64,000 nucleotides of DNA from Algoriphagus sp. PAP.12. Lineage in GTDB: Bacteria > Bacteroidota > Bacteroidia > Cytophagales > Cyclobacteriaceae. The notes below the pieces were generated by a model. That model was not told the origin of the DNA. It searched no databases and saw only the letters and a program-made list of their open reading frames with translations. Below are positions 36,780 to 45,953 of the stretch, one piece after another. Positions within the stretch are counted from its first letter, which is position 1, and each line of letters begins with the position of its first letter. Where the stretch lies: positions 62,001-126,000 of the forward strand of contig NZ_JAPPSQ010000008.1 in NCBI RefSeq assembly GCF_026652115.1, read 5' to 3'. The position numbers were made by a program, and so were the translations under genes.

Positions 36780-37601
36780 TTAATAACTCTCCGAATCGTT
36801 AGGAAAATGCTGACTTTTCACATCTTGGATATAATTCTTAAAAGCATCTGTCATCACCTGTTGTAGATCGGCGTATTGTCTCAAAAATCTAGGTTTAAAT
36901 TCTTGTGTAATACCTAACATATCGTGCATTACAAGTACCTGACCATCCACATCTCCTCCCGCTCCGATACCAATCACTGGGATTGAAACTGTTTCTGCTA
37001 CTTTCTTGGCCAATGCTGCAGGGATTTTTTCCAAGACTATCGCAAAACATCCACACTCTTCCAAGATTTTTGCATCTTCCAAAAGTTTTGCTGCTTCAGC
37101 ATCCTCTTTTGCCCTTACAGTGTACGTTCCAAATTTGTAAATCGACTGAGGGGTCAAACCCAAATGTCCCATTACAGGAACTCCAGCGCTTAAGATACGA
37201 ACAACGGATTCCTTGATCTCCGCACCGCCTTCAACTTTCACGGCATGAGCCCCTGATTCTTTCATAATACGAATCGCAGACCTCAAGGCTTCGGAACTAT
37301 TTCCCTGATAGCTTCCAAACGGGATATCAACTACGACAAAGGATCTTTTCACTGCCCTAACAACTGAAGAAGCATGATAGATCATCTGGTCCAAAGTAAT
37401 GGGAAGGGTAGTTTCATGACCTGCCATCACATTGGATGCCGAGTCTCCCACCAAAATAATATCTATACCTGCTGCGTCCACAATTTTTGCCATGGAATAA
37501 TCATAGGCAGTCAACATGGAAATCTTCTCTCCACGCTGCTTCATTTCCTGAAGAATATGAGTTGTAATTCGCTTGATTGAAGCTGAAGAATGTACTGACA
37601 T
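36780..37601 (-). CDS. panB: 3-methyl-2-oxobutanoate hydroxymethyltransferase
   Basis: Makes ketopantoate from alpha-ketoisovalerate and methylene-THF, the first committed step of pantothenate/CoA synthesis. 273 residues. Signatures: [19 protein letters not shown], the Mg-site [21 protein letters not shown], the catalytic Glu in EGGAEIKE region, and [18 protein letters not shown]. The stop is just before the run's terminator. It starts 4 bases after the phosphoribosyltransferase stop, and so is the last gene of a minus-strand run. panC and panD are not here. Confidence 0.96.
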   Translation of the reverse strand: MSVHSSASIKRITTHILQEMKQRGEKISMLTAYDYSMAKIVDAAGIDIILVGDSASNVMAGHETTLPITLDQMIYHASSVVRAVKRSFVVVDIPFGSYQGNSSEALRSAIRIMKESGAHAVKVEGGAEIKESVVRILSAGVPVMGHLGLTPQSIYKFGTYTVRAKEDAEAAKLLEDAKILEECGCFAIVLEKIPAALAKKVAETVSIPVIGIGAGGDVDGQVLVMHDMLGITQEFKPRFLRQYADLQQVMTDAFKNYIQDVKSQHFPNDSESY

Positions 37602-37605
37602 GATC

Positions 37606-38097
37606 TTAATGAAGGTGGACTGAAAAATTATCTCCAGAGAAATCTACTTTAATATGCTCATTGAGAGTGGTAGAAAGCTCATAACCGGTATAATCGGGAC
37701 GAATTGGAAAAAGACCATGTGCTCTATTCACCAATACAGCCAATTCCATCTTTCCAATGTCAGATTTCAAAAATGGCTTCATCGCAAAAACCACGGTTCT
37801 TCCTGTATTCAGCACATCATCGACTAGAATCAAAGTTTTCCCAGTCAAATCAACTGGATGGGAAAGCTCCACAGTGGAGGTGCTTACTTGACTTTTGTCC
37901 AATTTTATTTCCACCTCTTCCAAAGGTAAGGTAGAAATCGCCTTTAATTCCGCTGAAAGCAATTGTGACAAGGTCGTCCCCATTCCAGTGATTCCTGCTA
38001 GGATTACACCAGAAGAATGGATATTCCTCTCATAAATTTCGTAGGCCATCCGGGTGATTTTCTTCCGGATTTGTTCATGATTGAGTACTTCGCTCAT
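37606..38097 (-). CDS. Type I phosphoribosyltransferase, PyrR-like
   Basis: A 163-residue PRTase-fold protein started at the ATG at 38097 ([10 protein letters not shown]); a TTG four codons further up is possible. The PRPP-binding loop [14 protein letters not shown] is canonical, and [11 protein letters not shown] and [14 protein letters not shown] resemble PyrR, the bifunctional pyrimidine regulator/uracil PRTase. Whether this one regulates pyr genes or is a plain salvage PRTase is unclear; pyrC is 8 kb away, and no pyr gene is adjacent. It lies between rsgA and panB on the same strand. Confidence 0.82.
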   Translation of the reverse strand: MSEVLNHEQIRKKITRMAYEIYERNIHSSGVILAGITGMGTTLSQLLSAELKAISTLPLEEVEIKLDKSQVSTSTVELSHPVDLTGKTLILVDDVLNTGRTVVFAMKPFLKSDIGKMELAVLVNRAHGLFPIRPDYTGYELSTTLNEHIKVDFSGDNFSVHLH

Positions 38098-38152
38098 AGT
38101 ATTTTTCAAATGTGAAAATTAGGCCAAAATGGCCTGCTTTCAAAATCAATTC

Positions 38153-39076
38153 CTATCGGTGTGAATCTTCTTCACTGAGGATATTGATATAACTCTGATA
38201 TCGGTAAGGATGAATGTATCCTTCCTCCACTTTTTGAATGATCACGCAGCCAGGTTCATTGATATGTTTGCAGTTGTTGTATTTGCATTCTCCAAGGTAG
38301 GCCCTCATTTCTGGAAAATAGTGAGAAAGCTCAGTATCCTCCACATCCAAGATCCCAAACTCTTTGATCCCTGGAGTATCAATCAAATCACCTCCTTCTT
38401 TCAAGAAAAACATCTCAGCAAATGTGGTAGTATGGACCCCTTTACTGCTGTAACCAGAAACCTCATTGGTTTCCTGCCTAGCCTCAGGAACCAAACGATT
38501 CAACAAAGTGGACTTTCCAACCCCCGAATGTCCTGAGATCAAACTTGACTTCCCTTGAATAAATGGTAAGATTTTATCCCTAACTCCCTCATCATGCATG
38601 GCGGAAACCTCCAAAACCTCATATCCTAAAGGCTTATAGATATCTCTTATATCCTGCAACCAATCTTCTTCATCCTCTCCATCCATTAGGTCCACTTTAT
38701 TGACGATAAGGATGGCAGGGATCCTAAAACTCTCCGTGCTCACCAAAAACCGATCTATGAAACCCAATGAAGTTCTTGGGTTTTTCATTGTCACTACCAA
38801 AATGGCCTGATCCAAATTACTGGCTATGATGTGTGAAAAATGCTGCTTTCTGGTGGACTTACGGATGACGTAGTTTTCTCGAGGCAGAATAGTGCGGATG
38901 ATCGCTGTTTCCTGTCCAGGCTCCATCTCTATTTCCACCCAATCTCCGACTGAGATTGGATTGGTCAATTTCAAATCACCTTGTTTAAACTTCCCCTTCA
39001 ATCGGGTTTGGATAAATCGATCTTCCGCCAAAACGGTATACCAACTTCCTGTAGACTTGATGACTCTACCTTTCAT
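38153..39076 (-). CDS. rsgA: Ribosome small-subunit-dependent GTPase A
   Basis: Circularly permuted GTPase that acts late in 30S assembly. 307 residues. An N-terminal OB fold (about 1-70), then G4 (VNKVDLMD), G1 (GHSGVGKSTLLN), switch I region (SSKGVHTTT) and G3 (DTPGIKEFG) in permuted order, and a C-terminal zinc knuckle with C-x5-C-x-H-x5-C (CKYNNCKHINEPGC). All catalytic motifs are intact. Its start overlaps the end of waaA by 11 bases, indicating co-transcription. Confidence 0.96.
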   Translation of the reverse strand: MKGRVIKSTGSWYTVLAEDRFIQTRLKGKFKQGDLKLTNPISVGDWVEIEMEPGQETAIIRTILPRENYVIRKSTRKQHFSHIIASNLDQAILVVTMKNPRTSLGFIDRFLVSTESFRIPAILIVNKVDLMDGEDEEDWLQDIRDIYKPLGYEVLEVSAMHDEGVRDKILPFIQGKSSLISGHSGVGKSTLLNRLVPEARQETNEVSGYSSKGVHTTTFAEMFFLKEGGDLIDTPGIKEFGILDVEDTELSHYFPEMRAYLGECKYNNCKHINEPGCVIIQKVEEGYIHPYRYQSYINILSEEDSHR

Positions 39077-40313
39077 TTAAAGATGATTTGATTACTAAAT
39101 CTGTGATTCGATTTGCAGCTCCAACTTGTGAATCTACCCAATTTTTGGCTGCTTCGACTGCTTTTTGATGGTTTTCTGGTCTTTCCAAAAGATCAAATTC
39201 TCGAGATAGCTCTTCCTTATCTTGTACTGAAAAACCACAGCCTCTTTGAATAGCCTCTTCGGACTCTGGAAATTTGCTTATCCTTTTCACCTTGCCAAAA
39301 AACACAGGAACTTGGAATCCCAAAGGCTCCAAAATATTATGAAGTCCTTCTCCAAACGCTCCGCCCACATAGGAAACTTTAGCATATTGATAAAGTGAAC
39401 TCAGCATCCCAATATTATCTATAAAAAGCACTTGCGATTTCTCAGATTGATCCCATTTGGAATAAAACAAGCTTTTCTGAGGAATAGCAGATGCCCATGA
39501 ATTCATATGTGGAGACCGGATATCATGAGGAGCAATGATCCATTTATACTCTTGTTTGGATTGAATCAAGGGAATCAAAAGTTCCATATCTTCCTCCCAA
39601 ATAGATCCTAATACAATCACATCCGAATTCCCCTTCCAACTTTCGATTTCTGGAAACGATTTGGGTGCCAAAGCATTTTGACTCACTCGATCAAAACGAG
39701 TATCCCCAGCCAATGAATGATTTGAATATCCAATTCCACTTAAAAGATCGATGCTTTGTTGGTTGGAGGTGAAGATATGATTGAAATAGAAAATCATATT
39801 TCTAAAGAACCCTTTTCTTTTGAAATAAGGTTGCTCTGGCCGAAAAGCTGCTGCTATCAAATAGAGAGGAATTCCCTTTGATTTGGTTTCTGAAAGAAAG
39901 TGATACCAAAGATCATATTTAACAAAAAAGACCAAGCTGGGATTCACTAAATCAAGAAAACGTCTCGCGTTTGCAGCAGTATCAATGGGCAGGTAAGAAA
40001 TATAATCCACTTTTTCCTGCTTTTTTTTAGAAGCAGGAATGTATCCTGATGGACTAAAAAAACTCACAAGAACCAAGGAATCAGGCATTTTTTCTTTCAA
40101 AGATGCAATTACCGGCTTGGCTTGTTCATATTCTCCAAGTGAAGCAACATGAAACCAAATAAGTTTTCCCGGATAATTTTTCCGAAATTGCGCGAGGTTC
40201 TGGAAAAGAAATTCTCTTCCTTGCCGAAATGTCTTGAGCTTTGGGGATAGAAAAGAAAGTATAGGTAATAAGGTCTCAAAAAGAACTGTTCCCAAACTGT
40301 AGATCCACTTCAT
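39066..40313 (-). CDS. waaA: 3-deoxy-D-manno-octulosonic acid transferase
   Basis: Adds Kdo to lipid A precursor at the cytoplasmic face of the inner membrane (GT30 family). 415 residues: an N-terminal hydrophobic anchor (about 3-24), the acceptor-site segment WFHVASLGEYEQAKP with the conserved Glu of GT30 enzymes, and the C-terminal half with VGGAFGEGLHNILEPLGF, the nucleotide-binding signature. It confirms a Gram-negative, LPS- or Kdo-lipid A-bearing host. First gene of the run waaA-rsgA-PRTase-panB. Confidence 0.93.
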   Translation of the reverse strand: MKWIYSLGTVLFETLLPILSFLSPKLKTFRQGREFLFQNLAQFRKNYPGKLIWFHVASLGEYEQAKPVIASLKEKMPDSLVLVSFFSPSGYIPASKKKQEKVDYISYLPIDTAANARRFLDLVNPSLVFFVKYDLWYHFLSETKSKGIPLYLIAAAFRPEQPYFKRKGFFRNMIFYFNHIFTSNQQSIDLLSGIGYSNHSLAGDTRFDRVSQNALAPKSFPEIESWKGNSDVIVLGSIWEEDMELLIPLIQSKQEYKWIIAPHDIRSPHMNSWASAIPQKSLFYSKWDQSEKSQVLFIDNIGMLSSLYQYAKVSYVGGAFGEGLHNILEPLGFQVPVFFGKVKRISKFPESEEAIQRGCGFSVQDKEELSREFDLLERPENHQKAVEAAKNWVDSQVGAANRITDLVIKSSLNER

Positions 40314-40487
40314 GCTCCAAAATTAGGTTTTACTTCCGAATTTATTCTCTTTTGAATCATCCATTAGGTATTTTCTGACCTTCTAGATATTTCTAAAAAA
40401 GGAAAACAAGGCGTGTAATTCCACCAAAAATTAAGTATTTTCAAATCCGTTGTTTACCGCCGCACCTTTTTTACACTGAAAATTGAA

Positions 40488-40973
40488 ATGATAAAAGTAT
40501 TATTTGTCTGTTTGGGTAATATTTGCAGGTCCCCATTAGCAGAGGCTATTTTTAATCAAAAGATTACAGACGCTGGCATCAAGTCACATTTTAAGGCTGA
40601 TAGCGCAGGTACTTCTGACTATCACATTGGAGAACTACCTGATGAGAGGACAATTAAATGCGCTGCTCTCCATGAGATCCCGATCAGCCATAGGGGAAGA
40701 CAGGTCAACCGGACTGATTTCAGGGATTTTGACTACATCATTGCAATGGATGACAGCAATCTCCGAAATCTCAACAACCTAAAAACTAGATTTGGCTTCC
40801 CAGAAAAAGAAATCTTTATGATGCGGGATTTTGTTCCTGAAAGCGTGGGGCTTTCTGTTCCAGACCCCTATTACGGCGGAGAGGAAGGATTCATGGAAAT
40901 CTACAGGATTCTGGATGAAGCAATTGGCCACTTTTTGAGTCAAATTCAGGAGAATCATCAGATATATGCATGA
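40488..40973 (+). CDS. Low-molecular-weight protein-tyrosine phosphatase
   Basis: A 161-residue phosphatase with the P-loop at the N-terminus: C8-LGNICR-S15 (Cx5R), and the general acid D126 in VPDPYYGG. Family members dephosphorylate tyrosine or small phosphates. Its last 8 bases overlap the start of a fructosamine kinase-like gene. In other bacteria LMW-PTP homologues encoded next to such kinases have been reported to act on phosphorylated ribulosamines/erythrulosamines, so a deglycation role is favoured over signalling. The catalytic residues are complete. Confidence 0.92.
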   Translation: MIKVLFVCLGNICRSPLAEAIFNQKITDAGIKSHFKADSAGTSDYHIGELPDERTIKCAALHEIPISHRGRQVNRTDFRDFDYIIAMDDSNLRNLNNLKTRFGFPEKEIFMMRDFVPESVGLSVPDPYYGGEEGFMEIYRILDEAIGHFLSQIQENHQIYA

Positions 40974-41838
40974 TTTCAATGAATTATATGAACAAGTAAT
41001 CTATCAAAATCTCGGACCTTTAGCCGAGCTCAAATCAGCCTCTTTAATCGCAGCAGGAAGCCATAATCAAGGAATCCGACTTGACACGAATGAAGGGGCT
41101 TTCTTTTTGAAATTAAACTTTGACCATGAAAAAGACACCTTAGTCAAAGAAGCGAAAGGCCTTGACAGAATCCGGAAATCCACTTTTTTAAAAGTCCCAG
41201 AAGTCTTTGGCTGCGGAAGGATTGGAGACTATAATTATCTCCTTTCGGAATTTATCCAATCAGGAAGATATTCATTGGACTATTGGGAAAACCTAGGGCT
41301 TGGACTCGCTCATTTGCACCTAACTCATCAGCCCAAGTTTGGATTAGATCATGACAATTACATCGCTTCACTTTTTCAGAAAAACTTGGAGAGTGAGTCT
41401 TGGTTGGACTTTTATATAGAGCATCGACTCGAACCACTTTTGGGAAAGGCATATTTCGACAGATTGATCCCTTTGGATTTTTTGAAAAAATTTCAGGAAA
41501 TATACCCTAAACTCGAATCAATATTCCCCAATGAAAAACCTGCTTTGGTCCATGGTGATCTTTGGTCAGGAAATGTCATCAGTACCAAATCAGGAGAACC
41601 CTGCTTGATCGATCCTGCTATCTATTTCGGACACAGAGAAATGGACATTGCTTTGAGCCGGCTATTCGGAGGCTTTGACAATAGATTTTACGAATCTTAT
41701 GAGTCCATTTTACCCATGGAGCCAGGATTTGAAAATAGAATAGGAATATATAATCTCTATCCTCTTTTGGTCCATCTGAATCTCTTTGGAATCGCCTATC
41801 TTCCGGGAATAGAAAAAATTATCAAGCGATTTCAATAA
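40966..41838 (+). CDS. Fructosamine/ketosamine-3-kinase family protein
   Basis: A 290-residue kinase of the fructosamine-3-kinase family; it phosphorylates sugar adducts on protein amines so they fall off, repairing glycated proteins. The catalytic loop is HGDLWSGN (D198, N203), followed by the metal site D216 in LIDPAIYFGHREMDIAL, which is the family hallmark. The N-terminal lobe has FFLKLN with the ATP-binding Lys near 49. Bacterial members often prefer ribulosamine or erythrulosamine. It overlaps the LMW-PTP gene upstream (8 bases) and shares TAATG with the GNAT gene downstream, so the three are translationally coupled. Confidence 0.92.
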   Translation: MHDFNELYEQVIYQNLGPLAELKSASLIAAGSHNQGIRLDTNEGAFFLKLNFDHEKDTLVKEAKGLDRIRKSTFLKVPEVFGCGRIGDYNYLLSEFIQSGRYSLDYWENLGLGLAHLHLTHQPKFGLDHDNYIASLFQKNLESESWLDFYIEHRLEPLLGKAYFDRLIPLDFLKKFQEIYPKLESIFPNEKPALVHGDLWSGNVISTKSGEPCLIDPAIYFGHREMDIALSRLFGGFDNRFYESYESILPMEPGFENRIGIYNLYPLLVHLNLFGIAYLPGIEKIIKRFQ

Positions 41839-42335
41839 TGGATTTTCAAATTCGCCCCTACCAAGCTTCTGATCTTGAAGCAATCCGCAAAATCATCAAC
41901 GATTCCATCCTTTTCACTAGCAACAATTACGATTACAAAACAAAGACCTCCGAAGAAGTCCAACTTCAGATGGAGCAAAAACTAACTGATGGCTTCCCAA
42001 TCTTGGTTGGAGTTTCAAAAGGTGAAGCTTGTGGATTTGCTACTTACGGAAAATTCAGAGCAAAACCCGGCTACAATACCACAGTTGAGCACTCAATTTA
42101 TCTCAATGAATCTGCACAAGGAAATGGCTTGGGAACAGCCATGATGCAGGATTTGATCCAAATTGCCAGAAACCAAGGCATCCATGTGTTGATCGCAGGG
42201 ATGGACTCTCAGAATCTGGGAAGTTATCGATTCCATGAGAGATTGGGATTCAAAGAAGTCGCACGGATCCCTGAAGTCGCTACCAAATTTGAAAAATGGC
42301 TGACGCTGGTTTTGATGCAATTAACCTTAGATTGA
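41838..42335 (+). CDS. GNAT family N-acetyltransferase (PAT/YncA-like)
   Basis: A 165-residue acetyltransferase with FQIRPYQASDLEAIRKI, the VEHSIYLNESAQGNGLGTAMMQDLI acetyl-CoA loop (motif A, QGNGLG) and SQNLGSYRFHERLGF (motif B). The wording is closest to phosphinothricin/methionine-sulfoximine acetyltransferase-like proteins (YncA/MddA), but substrate is uncertain. Its ATG shares a base with the kinase stop. The stop codon abuts the convergent oxidoreductase stop (TGATCA), with no room for a terminator. Confidence 0.87.
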   Translation: MDFQIRPYQASDLEAIRKIINDSILFTSNNYDYKTKTSEEVQLQMEQKLTDGFPILVGVSKGEACGFATYGKFRAKPGYNTTVEHSIYLNESAQGNGLGTAMMQDLIQIARNQGIHVLIAGMDSQNLGSYRFHERLGFKEVARIPEVATKFEKWLTLVLMQLTLD

Positions 42336-43457
42336 TCAACCTAAGGAAACCTTCTCCCCTGTTTTCACAGCTTTAAAAATCGCATCAATAATCACCATAT
42401 CTTTCAAACCCTCTCTACCATCTACGGGAATTTCTGGCTCGACACCATCAAAAATAATCCTTGCCATCTGGTCCATTTGAACAGTCTGATGCATGATATG
42501 CGGCTCATCTAAGGGACCGTGATTGGTTCTTCCTTTGATGGGACCATAACCCGTCGAAGGCTGCATTTCGGCAAAACCTTTGGTTCCGTTCAGGAAAAAT
42601 TTATCCAAATTATTCATGGAATACGTTGACAAACAAGAGGCGATAACTCCAGATGGAAATCCCATTTGAAATGTAATGGTCTCATCAATTCCCTCTTTAA
42701 ATTTCACAGGATCGGTTTTCACTTCTTGAGCAGTCACCCAAATTGGTTCTTCACCGGTCATATATCTCGCTCCATTTATTGAATAGATACCAATATCCAT
42801 CATAGCTCCACCACCAGATAATGCTGGATTTAATCGCCATTGGGTAGGATCACCAATCATAAAACCACTAAGCCCCTGAAAGAACTTAATTGTCCCAAAC
42901 TCTCCTGCCTTCCTCATTTTCACCACCTTTAGGGTATTTGCTTCAAAATGCATTCGGTAACCAATCAATAACTTCACTCCTGCCCTATCGCAGGCGTCCA
43001 CCATTTCTTTGGCTTCAGCAGCATTGATGGCCATGGGCTTTTCGCAGATCACATGCTTACCCGCCTGAGCTACGCGTATGGATTGTTCCTTGTGCAGGGC
43101 ATTTGGGGTAATCACATACACTGCATCGATATCTGGATTATCCTTGATTGCATCAAAGTTCTCGTAGTTATAGCAGTTTTTATCCGGGATAGAATACTTC
43201 TCCTTCCAGACCTCCACTTTGGAAGGCGTTCCACTTATCAGACCTACCAATTTTGCTCTTTTCGAATCCTCCATGGCTTGAGCCACCCTAGATCCATAAC
43301 TTCCCAAACCCATAATTGCTACACGTAACACTTTGTCACTTTGAGTAGGCTGTTCTTCAATTCTAGAGAATGGCTTAGAAAAACTCGGCAAATAAGGAAT
43401 GGAGATGGCAACTGCGGATGCGCTGGCTTTTTGGAGAAAAATTCTTCTTGAGTTCAT
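42336..43457 (-). CDS. Gfo/Idh/MocA family oxidoreductase with Tat-like signal
   Basis: A 373-residue NAD(P)-dependent sugar or cyclitol oxidoreductase. The N-terminus NSRRIFLQK followed by a hydrophobic stretch (ASASAVAISIPYL) looks like a twin-arginine signal, so export of the folded, cofactor-bound enzyme to the periplasm is likely. The Rossmann loop is MGLGSYGSR (about 50-58), and EKPMA is the conserved catalytic Lys segment; GGAMMDIGIYSING is the family's second motif. Secreted members of this family are frequent in Bacteroidota sugar metabolism. Substrate unknown. Confidence 0.87.
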   Translation of the reverse strand: MNSRRIFLQKASASAVAISIPYLPSFSKPFSRIEEQPTQSDKVLRVAIMGLGSYGSRVAQAMEDSKRAKLVGLISGTPSKVEVWKEKYSIPDKNCYNYENFDAIKDNPDIDAVYVITPNALHKEQSIRVAQAGKHVICEKPMAINAAEAKEMVDACDRAGVKLLIGYRMHFEANTLKVVKMRKAGEFGTIKFFQGLSGFMIGDPTQWRLNPALSGGGAMMDIGIYSINGARYMTGEEPIWVTAQEVKTDPVKFKEGIDETITFQMGFPSGVIASCLSTYSMNNLDKFFLNGTKGFAEMQPSTGYGPIKGRTNHGPLDEPHIMHQTVQMDQMARIIFDGVEPEIPVDGREGLKDMVIIDAIFKAVKTGEKVSLG

Positions 43458-43504
43458 AGATAGGTCATAGAGGTTAGAATATGAAAATAGGGATTTTCAA
43501 GCAA

Positions 43505-44791
43505 TTAATCTTGATCTCCAGGATGCAACTCTCTAGTGACCAACTGAACGGTATTTCTAGTCCGCTGCTCCAGCAAAATTTCAAAACTAGCTCCTAGGTT
43601 TTCCCATCTCCCTTCTTTTGGATTGAGAATGGTCAGCAAATCCAGTCCTTCATTGTATCTGATAGAAAAAGATTCTTCCAAAGCGGCAACCAATTTCTTC
43701 AATTTGAAAAGCTGATGATCGATGATAATTGTAATCCCGACGGCAGAAGTTTGAAGCATATTCACTTTCAGTTTCAACCGATCTAACTCATTATAGATTT
43801 CATGGATATGGCACTCTTCGACAAAGGCAAAATCAGAAACTCGAAACGAGACCATTATTTGCTTTCTTTTTAAAATAACAGATGGAATCGGGTTCAGCTT
43901 ACCAGTCGCATGAATTTTGGTGCCAGATTCATCCGGTTTTAGAAAAGACTTAACGAAAAGCGGAATACTCAAATTAGCTAAAGGTTTGATAGTTTTTGGG
44001 TGAATAACGCTAGCTCCATAATAAGTCATCTGGGCAGCCTGCAAATAATCTAGTTCCGAAAATAACTCAGGATCGTTGAAAACTTTCGGATCACAATTCA
44101 AGACACCCGGCACATCCTTCCAGATAGTAACAGAACTTGCTCCTAAACAAGATGCAAAAATCGCAGCCGAAAAATCCGAACCCTCACGCCCCAACGTAGT
44201 AGTCCTACCTTTGGAATCAGCTCCAATAAATCCTTGAGTGATTACTGGGTATTGATCCAAATTAGGTTGAAGAATCGACTTGCACCTCTTTTTGGTTTGA
44301 GCCCAATCCACTTTCGCGAAGCGGAAATCACTGGAAGTCAGAATCAACTCTCTAGCATCCTGCCAAAGGACTACTATCCCTTGCTCACAAAGATATTCCA
44401 TCACGACCCGGGTAGAAATCAATTCTCCAAAAGCTACAATTCGGTCATAGGACTCATCGTAATTATCTTCGTTTACCTCTTGATAAAGCAAATTCTGAAG
44501 TTGAACAAATAGATTTTCCAGTTTGGGAAAAATCAGATGATCTTCCGGAAAAAGCCCTTTGCAGATATCTAGGTGAAATTGTTTTAAATTTGTACTTTTT
44601 TGAGAATAATCATCCTGATTCATTCGAGATGATAGAATTTCCTCCAAAGCGTTTGTGGTTTTCCCCATTGCGGAAACCACGATTAGCATATTTTTTCGCA
44701 ATCGATTACGTAAAATTTCAGCCAAGTTTTTAACAGAGTCAGCATCTTTCACAGAAGCTCCACCAAATTTGTATACTATAGTTTTAGCCAT
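43505..44791 (-). CDS. lysC: Aspartate kinase, stand-alone
   Basis: Phosphorylates aspartate in the lysine/methionine/threonine pathway. 428 residues: KFGGASVKDADSV at the N-terminus, FGELISTRV, and TTLGREGSDFSAAIFA as the catalytic/aspartate-binding segment (GREGSD rather than the more common GRGGSD), then a C-terminal region (about 300-425) with a degenerate ACT-like pattern. A bifunctional ThrA is also in the window, so this is probably the lysine-branch isozyme. It is divergent from fbp with a 58-base gap. Symbol is inferred from role. Confidence 0.88.
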   Translation of the reverse strand: MAKTIVYKFGGASVKDADSVKNLAEILRNRLRKNMLIVVSAMGKTTNALEEILSSRMNQDDYSQKSTNLKQFHLDICKGLFPEDHLIFPKLENLFVQLQNLLYQEVNEDNYDESYDRIVAFGELISTRVVMEYLCEQGIVVLWQDARELILTSSDFRFAKVDWAQTKKRCKSILQPNLDQYPVITQGFIGADSKGRTTTLGREGSDFSAAIFASCLGASSVTIWKDVPGVLNCDPKVFNDPELFSELDYLQAAQMTYYGASVIHPKTIKPLANLSIPLFVKSFLKPDESGTKIHATGKLNPIPSVILKRKQIMVSFRVSDFAFVEECHIHEIYNELDRLKLKVNMLQTSAVGITIIIDHQLFKLKKLVAALEESFSIRYNEGLDLLTILNPKEGRWENLGASFEILLEQRTRNTVQLVTRELHPGDQD

Positions 44792-44849
44792 CAGATTTTA
44801 TTCCTAATTTCGAAAAGATATAAACCCAAATATTGTATTTTTCTAAGCA

Positions 44850-45875
44850 ATGAAAATTAATCCTTATCAGCCGGACCAAAGCGGTATGGCCTATTCAGTC
44901 GGTACCACACTCGACAGATTTATTAAATCAAAACAATCCGATTTCCCTTTTGCTTCCGGAGAACTTTCGCAGCTACTCAGAGACATTGCCTTGGCAGCCA
45001 AGATAGTCAATCGGGAAACTAACCGAGCCGGACTTGCCAATATCGGAGGCGCTTTTGGTCAAACGAATGTCCAGGGCGAAGAACAACAAAAACTCGATGT
45101 CATCGCCAACATCCGATTTATAAGAGCACTCAGCAAAGGAGGCGAAGTCTGTGCCATAGTTTCTGAAGAAGAGGATGCGGTGATAGATTTACACAATACC
45201 TCTGGAAAATATGTGGTAGCTATAGATCCACTGGACGGAAGCTCCAACATTGATGTGAATATCAGCATCGGTACTATTTTCTCCATTTATCGAAGAATCA
45301 CTCCAGCTGGTAGCCCTATTCAAATGGAAGACGTGATGCAACCGGGATCCAAGCAAGTAGCTGCAGGATATGTACTCTATGGCTCTTCCACCATGTTGGT
45401 CTACACTACAGGATTTGGCGTCAATGGCTTTACCTATGAAAGTTCCTTAGGAGAGTTTTTCCTTTCTCACCCCAATATTCAGGCTCCAAAAGACGGGGAC
45501 ATCTATTCTATCAATGAAGGCTCAGAATTTGAATGGAACAAAGGAGTACAGGATTACATCAGACTTTGTAAGGAAAAAGGTTATTCGGCAAGATACATTG
45601 GATCCTTGGTTGCTGATTTTCACAGGAATCTTCTGAAAGGAGGGATTTACATTTATCCACCAACTCAAAAGAATCCAAATGGAAAGCTAAGGCTTCTTTA
45701 TGAAGCAAATGCTTTGGCGTTTTTGGCCGAACAAGCAGGCGCTTTGGCCACAGATGGGAAGCAAAATATTTTGTCAATTCTTCCTGAGTCTTTGCACCAA
45801 AGAACTCCATTGATCATTGGCTCAGAAAAAATGGTGCAAACTGCCATGAAATATTTTGCGGAGGAAAAGCTATAG
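44850..45875 (+). CDS. fbp: Fructose-1,6-bisphosphatase class 1
   Basis: Gluconeogenic phosphatase converting fructose-1,6-bisphosphate to fructose-6-phosphate. 341 residues. TLDRFIKSK at the N-terminus, [10 protein letters not shown], the acidic metal site in IVSEEEDA, the signature [13 protein letters not shown], and [21 protein letters not shown] FBPase_C motif ([17 protein letters not shown]). All metal ligands appear present. It stands as a single gene with a 78-base gap to the dehydrogenase lipoprotein gene. Confidence 0.96.
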   Translation: MKINPYQPDQSGMAYSVGTTLDRFIKSKQSDFPFASGELSQLLRDIALAAKIVNRETNRAGLANIGGAFGQTNVQGEEQQKLDVIANIRFIRALSKGGEVCAIVSEEEDAVIDLHNTSGKYVVAIDPLDGSSNIDVNISIGTIFSIYRRITPAGSPIQMEDVMQPGSKQVAAGYVLYGSSTMLVYTTGFGVNGFTYESSLGEFFLSHPNIQAPKDGDIYSINEGSEFEWNKGVQDYIRLCKEKGYSARYIGSLVADFHRNLLKGGIYIYPPTQKNPNGKLRLLYEANALAFLAEQAGALATDGKQNILSILPESLHQRTPLIIGSEKMVQTAMKYFAEEKL

Positions 45876-45953
45876 AACCCTTTATCAAACTAAAGGTTGA
45901 AGGTTTTCTGATCCAAATAACTGGATGTATCTTAGAGGCTAAATCATCAACTT

